Shown in pieces: positions 55,835-64,000 of a DNA stretch of 64,000 nucleotides. The number at the start of each line of letters is the position of its first letter. Position 1 is the first letter of the stretch. The notes under the pieces were generated by a model. The model worked only from the letters and a program-made list of their open reading frames with translations, was not told the origin of the DNA and searched no databases. Location of the stretch: NCBI RefSeq assembly GCF_901000735.1, contig NC_081549.1, positions 7,923,410 through 7,987,409 on the forward strand, read 5' to 3'. The DNA is from Corylus avellana. Lineage: Eukaryota > Streptophyta > Magnoliopsida > Fagales > Betulaceae. Position numbers and translations under genes: made by a program.

Positions 55835-58520
55835 ATGTCTGGCAACGAGGGATCAGGTTCCGACGGCCTCGGCGGTAACACTTATCTAGCCTGCTGGCGG
55901 CCGGCGTTAACCAGGGCTAATGAAGCCAGAATCCGGAGGGAGTGTTTTATTCTCAAATCAGTGAGGGTTCGGTTTGACGATGAACAGGTGGGCGCTATAG
56001 TGCTTTCTGTTGCGCACAAAGTTTGTTTGTACGAGACTATGTTTCGCGCTGGTTTCCGACTGCCCTTCCCGTCGGTAGTGCGAGAGTTGCTGACCTATGC
56101 GAACCTGACTCTACATCAGATTGTGCCCAACGCATGGACACTTATCTACGCTTGCATGTTGCTTTGGCCTATGGCGCTCGGACCGGGGCATTATCTCTCA
56201 GCCCGAGAATTTTTATGGGTATATCGGCTTCAAAAAAACCTGAAGTGCGAAGGCTTATACAACTTCCAGTCATGACGGGGAAAATTCATCCATGTAGACG
56301 ACAAGTATTCCAGCAACCACGCGTGGAAAAGTAAATACTTTTTTGCTACAGGTCAGTGGGAGTTCCATCCTACTGAAGTTGCCAAAGGTCCGAGAGTGCC
56401 TCAGGAAACATGTGTTCCTGCAGGGAATGCGTCTAAAGAACCAATCCTCACCAAAGATGAGCAGCGCCGTGTGAACGACATTTTAGCATGGACTTAAAAA
56501 CATGAGAATGTACTGAACTATTCCCTATTAATGAGTACGGCCTCGGAAGGGAAAGGCCTCGTCACTCAAGAAGGAGGTGCCGGTGGAGCAAAAAAGAGGC
56601 TTGCTTCTGTGGTCGTCCGAAACCCAAAGCTTGTTGCCTCAGACCCTCCGGCAACTAACACTTGAGGAGCTACCCCCCGGAAGTCCAGGCTCGATAAAGG
56701 CAAGGGCAAAATAGTTGAGCCACCTAAACAGAAGAATCTCCCACTTCATACAGGTGGGGCTCTAAAGATAAGTGGGGGAGTGGTCCAACCTGCTGCTCCA
56801 CAATTCCGAACTACGGGGCCCTTAAAAATGGATGCTAGGGCTAAAAAACTAAATGCTCCTCCTTGGGTAGCCAGGGCTTTGCGCTTGGTAGATGAGCCCG
56901 AAGAGCACGAAGAGCCTGAAGCCCCTTAACTGAAAAAGAGGAAACTGGTAAAAGCGGCAGAAGCTAAGGTACAAGATCAATTCGCCAGCTTCTTGGCTGC
57001 CAGGCGAAAGACTAGTCCTGAACCTATGGTGCGACCAGTGGCAGAGGTTGAGCCACGTCCGTTAAACGCTACTCCCTTGGCCTAGTCTGGAGCTATGGCC
57101 GGAACGGCAATCCCCATTGGGTCTATATCACTCCAACCCTTAGGCTCAAATATCCAACACATCTTGGATGAAATAGAGTTAGAAGAACATTCAGATAGTT
57201 CCGTAGGGATGGTGCTTGAAAGGACCGAGGGGCCTACTGTAGCTGCCGAGGAAACTTGACCTCTATCACCTATTGCTGAGGAGGAACTCGAAGCCCGTGC
57301 TTCAAAACCTGGAAAGGGTCGGACGCCGACACCCACACGTGCCAAGAAGGCTGATGTTGCCGAGAGGGCCTCGGCTGTCAAGAGGGCGTCTGCTACCGAG
57401 GCCTCGTCTTCTTCCGTCTCGCCAATAAGGCCTTAGGGGGTGGATTGGACTGTCGGGGGCCTCTTGCAAAGTTCAGCGGCAACCTGAAGGGCAATCCTTT
57501 CCTAGCATTGGTGGATTTGATTCCACACGAAAGCCTTACAATGGAACGTGACACATCTGCTCAAAGCATGACTGAACATATAATTTTCTTCCAACTTTTT
57601 GTAAGTATAATATTTTTCTCATCTTCTCTCTTTGTATATACATGCTGATGGACTTCTTGTTGCAGAGCATCATGAAGTCGCTGATCTTGTACTGCTACTT
57701 CCGGAAGGCGACCCAGGACTCGGCCACTAAGACAAGCAGTCTCACAGACAAGGTTGCCGATCTCAAAGCTGAAAATGCCAGGCTGAAAGAGATGGTGGCT
57801 AAACAAGGTGAAGAGCTGCTGCTCTCGGGTCAACAGCAGTCAATAATGCAAGCCGAGACTTCCGAGGCGGCTGCGGCTCGAGCAAGGGCTGAATCTACGG
57901 TCACAGAGTTGTCGGCTGAGATTGAAGGTCTCCGAGCTGAAGTAAACCGACTTCAGGAGGACAATTCTATCATAAAAGAAGACTTGAACCAGCTGGAAGA
58001 AGTACACACGGGGGTCTCGGATTAGCTGAAATTGGCTCAAGATGAGATCTTGGACCAGAGAGCCTTGGTGGTGAAGGCGAATGAAGCCAAGGTGGTTGCC
58101 GAGGAGAAACTCAAATTCTTCAAAGGCAAGCACGTCCAGGTGAGGGCTCAGCTGAAGGAAGCCAAAACCTGAGCTGCCAATTATCTACATCAGTTATCCT
58201 TTGCTTCATGGGTTTGAAACTCTGCCTGGGCCGACGGGCTTATTTTGGGCTTTGAAACCTTTCGAGCATGGGCTAAGGATTTAACACGCAGAATAGATCT
58301 TGAGAAAGTGAAGATCGAGGACATCCCTTGTTCAGATGCAGCTATGGCACAGCTGGTTAACCTGGGCCAAGAACAAATGCCCGATGTAGCAGGGATAAAA
58401 GAATTTTTCTATGATCCCTTCTCGGATCAACAACGCCAAGGTATCGAGTCAGCCCCGGGTAATGCACAATCTGCCGAGGCCCCCAATGTTGCTCCTACTT
58501 TCGCCCCCAAAGAAAAATAA
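55835..58520 (+). pseudogene. 'Putative gypsy type transposon' antisense gene of Tat element
   Basis: The first 146 codons read cleanly and hold RVRFDDEQVGAIVL and FRLPFPSVVRELLTYANLTL followed by HQIVPNAWTLIYACMLLW. That is the signature of the plant domain named putative gypsy type transposon (Pfam Transposase_28), carried by many Tat elements. A stop at about 56273, then further stops near 56496, 56926 and 57083, break it. A likely intron, GTAAGT to TTGCAG, spans 57601-57665. After it comes a long coiled-coil region (57690-58020; TDKVADLKAENARLKEMVAK, then LSAEIEGLRAEVNRLQEDN) and a C-terminal region to 58520. The protein's role is not known. Confidence 0.75.
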
Positions 58521-58703
58521 TGTGAAACCTTTTTAGGATTCTCTGTGTATATCTCAACTCTTTTAATGAAATGAGTCTCTGTGAATACTCTTTGTGTTTA
58601 GTAGTTTGGAAGAATAACGTCAGTCTAACATAAGGTCTCGAAATAATAACCTTTTGATGTTTGCCTGTTGGTTAAGGTAGTTTGAAAGAACCCGTAATTA
58701 TGT

Positions 58704-58893
58704 TTCTCCGAGTTAGGTCTTGGGAAATTTGATTTAACCTTAGTTATGCTTCTCCGAGTTAGGTCTCGGGGAATTTGATTCAACCTTAGTTTTGCTTCTC
58801 CGAGTTAGGTCTCGGGGAATTCCTTAGGGTTTTTGACTTAACCTCAGACTTAACCATAGTCATGGTACCTCGAGTTAAATCTCGGGGAATCCT
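58704..58893. repeat. Tandem repeat, 46-47-bp unit, about four copies
   Basis: Units starting TCTCCGAGTTAGGTCTCGGG lie at 58704, 58751 and 58797, with a degraded fourth (CTCGAGTTAAATCTCGGGGA) near 58867. They lie in the Tat element between the antisense gene and integrase. Confidence 0.88.
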
Positions 58894-59109
58894 TTAGGTT
58901 TTTGATTTCTGGGTTTTGTTAAGTTAAGAGAAAGCTTCTTTCGCTTGCATCTCTTTAGGGCTCGGAAAAGCCTTTTCGGCTGTATTTTTCGAGACTCATA
59001 AAACCTTTTAATTTGTACGTATGAACTTCGAATGCTGCTTAACTCCGAGATACTTTATTCATTGAAATGAAAATAATGAAATGAAAAGGAAACCACATAT
59101 TACAGCATT

Positions 59110-59468
59110 TTAAACATAGTACTTTTTGAGGTGTTCAGCATTCCAAGGTCTCGGAAGAGCCTTTCCTTTGGAATCCTCCAAATGGTACGCTCCTGTCCTT
59201 TTGCACTCAATTACCCTAAAGGGTCCTTCCCAATTAGGAGCCAGCTTTCCCTCAGCTGGGTCCTTGGTTGCCAGTGTGATTCTACGTAAGACCATATCCC
59301 CAACTTTGAAGCTTCGAGGTTTGACCTTCCTGTTAAAATACCGAGTCACTCTTGCTTGGTATGCTGACATAGTCACTTGGGCTCGATCCCACTTCTCTTG
59401 TAACAAGTCCAGGTGGAGTTGTAAACCCTCGTTGTTGGTCTCGGGCTGGAAGGTCTCTACACAATAGC
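59110..59468 (-). pseudogene. Ty3/gypsy integrase C-terminal fragment
   Basis: On the minus strand: QARVTRYFNRKVKPRSFKVG, DMVLRRITLA, LAPNWEGPFRVIECKRTGAY and PRPWNAEHLKKYYV, then a stop. This is the end of a gypsy integrase (GPY/F-type module). It has no catalytic core, because the upstream part is deleted and replaced by LTR sequence, with an open frame running on into the LTR. Confidence 0.9.
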
Positions 59469-59477
59469 TGCCCGAGT

Positions 59478-60180
59478 TGACCAACACACAAGTGGTTTGA
59501 CTGCACAACAAAGAAGAAGAGAAGGATCGAAGAGACCAAGGGTGAGCCGGCGGGGACACTCCGATGCCTAAGTCAGAATGAGAGATAGTGTAAGCAACAA
59601 AGGAAGAAGTAAAAGCCAAAGTTGCGCTTACCTCAATATGAAGAGATTATCTGTCTTTTATAGGCATGAAGTAGTGGAAGTACCTCCACCAACTAACTGC
59701 TTTTCCCTGAGTTTCTGCGATGCAGTTACTGACAAGGGATTTAGGTGATCATCCTCACCAAGATCTTAGGGGATCAAGATCATAGGATTTGGTGGTCGCG
59801 TGTATCACTTGATTTGAACATTTGTAAATGATTGCTGGATAATATATTTGATTTGCATTTTAGATAGAGATGGTAGCTTTTGAAAAAATAAGATCACTTA
59901 TCTATTAACAGCTGTATCTTTCAAGATATCCGAGTTATCCTTGTTGTTGAGACCTGTGTGTCCTAAGTCAGTCTCGGACTTAACGGTCTCGGCTTAAGGG
60001 TCTCGGATCCCATGGGTCTCGGCTTAAGGGTCTCGGATCCCATGGGTCTCTGTCATGAGGGTCTCGGATATGTGGGTCTCGGACTTGGTTGCCCGAATCC
60101 TTACTGGGCTTGGGCCTTTCTATGATTAGGCTGGACCCGAGGATTACTAGGTATTTAATGGTTTGATCTATGACCCAACA
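59478..60180 (-). mobile_element. Tat 5' LTR
   Basis: 703 bp, resembling 54636-55354 but with a different arrangement of the GGTCTCGGATCCCATGGG repeats and more base changes. The LTR pair is therefore not recent. Confidence 0.88.
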
Positions 60181-60267
60181 CTTAGTAAGCCAACATAAAG
60201 AGCTTTAATGTTTTTAAAATTATAGGTGATAACACAAGTGTATTGATATTATGTTGGTAGGACTTGA

Positions 60268-61811
60268 TGATGTGGTATTTTTGTGACCAAAAATATCAAT
60301 TATAAAAATTACCGCTCGCAATAGGACGAATCTTTGTAGGATACGGCTATAGAGAGGGTGTCGAACCTCAAGGACTGCATGGGTTTTGTTATCAAATTCG
60401 AAAGATCAAAATTAACTTAATTAAAAAGAGAATTGATTTGATTTTTTTTTAAAAAGTAAAGTGCTTGAAAATAAAGATAAAAAGTATGAGAGATAAAATA
60501 GGGGGTTGATTTCACCACTAACCGCATAACAATGGTCAATCAGATTTAATCCAAAAATTCATTCTATGCATGTTATAAATAAACAAGAAACTACCTTATT
60601 AAAGAATAAGTATAATCCATATTCGGTTGGCACGGATCGTCCACCTAACCACTAAGATGCGGTACGACCCGTCTTCCGTAGATATGAATTTTAAAATTCT
60701 ATAACAGGATACATACAATCAATGAATAAGTGTAACCCATCTTTGGTTGGCATAGACTGTCTATCTAAATTACACTAAACTAGGGTGTAGTACAATCCAT
60801 CTTCCCTAGGCATGGCCTATCAAATCCTATTGTTCATATGTCAATTAAACTCATTGTATAACCATCATTCTCATGATCACAGAAAATAAGAATGATTTGA
60901 GATCAATAAAAGTAAAATACTTTCTAAGACGAGAGAAGAATTTCACAAATATTAATTTTGGAATTTAAGAACAATTGCATTTAATAATTAAGAACATAAT
61001 CAAAAGGTAGCAATTCTCATAGTTATACAATCAACATGCATAAATTGAAAATCTAGAAATACAATTAAACCATTGTTACTTGGAAAGGGCTACATCAACA
61101 CCCTATTACAGAATTAGCCGCTCATCGGGGTGGTAGGATGGCCTCCTGCCATGGATTATCTCTTCTTCAACTTGTCAAGCCTCCAAGAAGATTTTTGTAT
61201 CTAAAACTAAGCACACCTTCTCTTGAAGGTTAAGGGTCTATTTATAGGGAGCAAGCCAGTCCTAGAAGCCCTAGGAAACCTAGAAATTTCGGAGATTTAA
61301 GTCCAAGTCCAATTAGGATAAAGAAAACCCAAGTCCAAATCGGAATAGGATTCGCCCAAAATTGCGTTCCTATCTTGCGGGGCGATTTTAGAATTGTGGT
61401 GCTCCGAATTAGGAAAATTATATTTCACAATGATTTGTAGTAATTTGAGTTAGCTTTCCATTGCCGCTTGAATCACCTCAATCGGATATTTGAGCTGAAA
61501 GTTACGGCCAAAATACTGAGACATATGCAGAATCCAAATTTGAATCCAATCCGATTTTGACTCCAATTTGAGAAATTCCGAATTAATCATTTTCTTGATT
61601 TGATTAAACTTAACCATGATTGGTTAAGTTTAACCATATCTTCTAGGTCTTCTCAAAGTGTGCTTTTAAGCCCAAAATCAATGGAATTAATTGCATCTTT
61701 ATTTATAACCTGAAAACAATAAAAACAAAACAAAATCAAACAAATAACAACGCTAAGGAATTAACATATGCAAATTAAGGGGCTTGAATGTGCAATATTC
61801 GGTGCTTATCA
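60268..61811 (-). mobile_element. Solo LTR, inverted copy, 5-bp target duplication
   Basis: 1544 bp. On the minus strand it runs TGATAAGCACCGAATATTGC to AAAATACCACATCA. It is flanked by a perfect 5-bp repeat, CTTGA, at 60263-60267 and 61812-61816. It is the same family as 47761-49276 with clear divergence. The minus-strand TATA box lies near 61238. Confidence 0.93.
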
Positions 61812-61816
61812 CTTGA

Positions 61817-62905
61817 CAAATCATGATGTGAGGCTTATAGGGAATGGATAATCCATATTGATTGATGACGATGTAAACGATCTATGGATGAAAATCAAGT
61901 ATTATTGAGGTTATTTGATGAAAGAACGATCAATATCAAAGCATAGACTAAAGCGTAGAAATCATCTATTGGTGATAGTGTGAGTGCTACAATCTAATGT
62001 CATTAAGGTTGTTTATGGATAAATGTCCTTATTAAAATTTTGGGGATTAGATTCCTATTGCAACCAAGGATTAAGAGGTAATGAATAATTGAGGAGATCT
62101 ATGAGGAGTAATAAATCAAAATTCACTGAATGAAGAGATTAGGTTTAATCTCCATTAAGTCATAAGAATGAATAATGAGCTTCGAGCTAAGGAGGGGAGG
62201 CCTATAATAGGGTTTGCTTTAAGTAAACTAAATTCTCGTGGAAAAAAGTGACTAGTAGATAGTCCCAATGGGAGTATTAAGGTCAAACGATCAATATACT
62301 GTACCAAATGTCCCCTTGGGATCCAGAGATAGAATCATATTAAGTTTAAAGGATGATAATTAGCATTGACATGCAATACGAAGTATGTTTTGGTTACAAA
62401 ACTTGAAGAATTCTAGTTGTCAACTATATATTGCATACAAGGTGATAAATTGGAGACCTTAGAAAATAGATGGATATACATTAGGATGATCCAGAATAGT
62501 AATTGTAAGAAGGATCACTAGATGTGAGGAGTCACCATAATAATAATGACAGTGGGATATGCGGTATACCAGTAGGCATTTGATTTACTTTGGGAGTTAG
62601 TTGATAGATTTAAAGCTATAATAAATATATGATGACCTTCACAAAGCCATATGTGATATATGATGTGATTCAAGATTATGTACCATATTAAATGTGGACC
62701 ACTCAAGTATGTAGTGGAATAGACAATATGAGGTATTACGAGAATGAAATGTCAATGGACCAAGTGTAAGGATATGGCTTTGAGATTAAGGATAGTATGT
62801 GTAGTGTTGATGATCTTTAAGGTCTATTGAGGAAGTGATGAGTGCGCAATAAATCAATACAATGAGTACAAATTTCGAGGACGAAATTTAATAAGGAGGG
62901 GAGGA
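61817..62905 (+). mobile_element. 3' internal remnant of a chromovirus-like gypsy element
   Basis: AT-rich decayed sequence. Near its end ATTTCGAGGACGAAATTT is followed by AAGGAGGGGAGGA, the conserved run from the pol end to the polypurine tract in plant chromoviruses. No intact domain remains. Confidence 0.65.
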
Positions 62906-63481
62906 TGTAAGACCCGAGAAAATAATTAAGTTTATTATTAATAACCTCATAGTAATCAGATTTAATTAATGAGATAAATAGCACATGGGACCAGTTAGAA
63001 TAATTGATATAAATATAAACAAGATTGATTAATAATAATAATATTTGTGTGATAATAATATAATAACAATATTATTTAATGATGATATATTATGTAATGT
63101 AAGTTTTAAGTGATAAAGAGATTAACTAATAATAATGTTAGTGTGACAAATGATTAATAAATAAAATAGATTAATGGTAAGTTGTAGCTAGAATAAATAA
63201 AAGTAGTGTGAGGAATAAAAGAGGACAATAAAGATAGAATCAATATGTAGTGGGGTAATCTTGCAATTTTAAAAAGATGGGGCTTTAAAATAAAAATGAT
63301 ATCTAACTAATGCCACGTGTTGGGCTACCATTGGCTATATGGGATATCCTTTATCCCTTTATCCCATCTCTTTCCCCTACTCTCATCTCACGCACACCCT
63401 CTCTCCCCTTTCTTTCTTTCCTTCGTTTATTTCCTTCTCATCTCCTTTTCTCTCCTCTTCTTTACACACACGCACACATGG

Positions 63482-63529
<48 letters not shown>

Positions 63530-64000
63530 TGGTGAGATTGAGGGAGAGGAGCTGCTGACCGTGGAGAAGAAGAAGAAGAAGAAAGTGAGGAACGAAAATG
63601 GGATTTCCGACCATGGATTGTTGTTAGGTAAATCTCTAAGCTTTCTCTCATGATTTTTTGTTCTACCCATTGGATTGAAAGCTTGAAATTATAATAATTT
63701 GGGGAATTTCTATTTAGGTCCAAAAATTGAGTGAATTTTAATGAGAAGCCTAATTCCTATAATTAGTTTGAGGGGGCTTTTGTGGATAGTGGATTGCTAA
63801 GCATGATTTAAGTTTTGGGTTATTGAATTAATGGGTTGAAACTCTAATTTTACCTATTGGTAAAGTATGGACATAAACCCTAATTGGTAAAGTATGGACA
63901 TAAACTCTAATTGGTATAGTATGAATTAAATTGGGGCCTTTAGTATGTGAACACTAGGATGGCTAATTGGATGGGTTAATTGCATTTGAAGTGTTAATTA
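62906..64000 (+). mobile_element. Chromovirus-like 3' LTR (runs off window)
   Basis: Starts TGTAAGACCCGAGAAAATAA directly after the polypurine tract. AT-rich U3 is followed by a CT-rich stretch (63360-63470), a (GA)n run and further sequence to the window end. The other end is not visible. Confidence 0.65.
63482..63525. repeat. (GA)n microsatellite
   Basis: About 21 GA units within the terminal LTR. It generates false Arg-Glu and Ser-Leu reading frames on both strands. Confidence 0.92.

Larger units (their letters stand above)
50826..56047. repeat. Copy B of a large direct duplication
   Basis: Starts, directly after the gap, at the base equivalent to 42866 and follows copy A with scattered single-base changes and microsatellite differences (for example the AT run near 52045). 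It continues past A's end into a longer Tat element. Confidence 0.92.
54636..60180 (-). mobile_element. Tat-lineage Ty3/gypsy element, internally deleted
   Basis: On the minus strand: 5' LTR 60180-59478, the C-terminal part of integrase (59468-59110), then an oppositely directed gene (55835-58520 on the + strand), a purine-rich tract (GGGGGG just outside 55354) and the 3' LTR 55354-54636. An extra antisense gene between pol and the 3' LTR is the known layout of Tat elements such as Grande and RIRE2. Gag, protease, reverse transcriptase, RNase H and most of integrase are missing: the 5' LTR end runs almost directly into integrase. A clean target duplication was not found (CTAAG/CTTAG is the nearest candidate). 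Confidence 0.82.

Noticed and set aside
58704..58893. Regular 46-47-bp repeats considered as a CRISPR-like array
   Set aside because: Plant nuclear DNA, no unique spacers between repeats and no cas genes. It is a plain tandem repeat in a retrotransposon.
63310..63723. Several overlapping frames with Arg-Glu or Ser-Leu runs
   Set aside because: They result from the (GA)n microsatellite in the terminal LTR.

Overview
The window is plant nuclear DNA: intron-rich genes with AT-rich introns, and dense transposons of the kinds found in woody eudicots (a Tat-type Ty3/gypsy element, TRIMs, plant LINEs, tRNA-derived SINEs, hAT- and Mutator-like MITEs). A rosid tree is a reasonable guess, but nothing here fixes the species. 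The three runs of N and two gap-flanking duplications point to a draft assembly of a heterozygous genome.

Genes, all on the + strand. (1) 280-16993: an IPI1/TEX10 homologue, the Rix1-complex subunit of 60S ribosome maturation, 17 coding exons, its 5' end outside the window. Its last intron is 7.1 kb and consists largely of a nest of broken LINEs. (2) 19061-22364: CTF7/ECO1, the cohesin acetyltransferase, with an N-terminal PCNA-binding motif, a C2H2 finger and an acetyltransferase domain. Two exons appear twice around an assembly gap, and two E2F-type sites lie just upstream. (3) 28061-28789: a single-exon, GC-rich gene for a 242-residue plant protein resembling the DUF7138 family. (4) 33570-40246: a complete EXO70A1-type exocyst subunit with 11 coding exons. 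CTF7 and EXO70A1 each appear to use one GC-AG intron.

The spaces between genes hold non-autonomous elements. These include a 336-bp TRIM (22.7 kb), a GC-rich foldback with 50-bp inverted repeats (23.65-24.06 kb), a Mutator-like MITE with a perfect 9-bp target duplication inside a relative (31.4-31.8 kb), and a three-element nest ending 320 bp before the EXO70A1 start (32.2-33.25 kb).

From 42 kb to the end the DNA is almost wholly retrotransposon. About 5.2 kb of shared sequence occurs twice (42866-50555 and 50826-56047) across a 100-N gap, most simply as two unmerged haplotypes. The two copies act as filled and empty sites for a 940-bp hAT-like MITE and a 1516-bp solo LTR. The second copy runs on into a deleted Tat-lineage Ty3/gypsy element (54636-60180, minus strand). 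This keeps both LTRs, the end of integrase and a decayed, apparently intron-containing antisense gene of the 'putative gypsy type transposon' family. A second solo LTR, inverted, lies at 60268-61811, and the 3' end of a chromovirus-like element begins at 62906. I found no CRISPR array, rRNA gene, tRNA gene or wholly new system. The most biologically suggestive signals are the E2F-type sites at CTF7 and at the antisense transposon gene.
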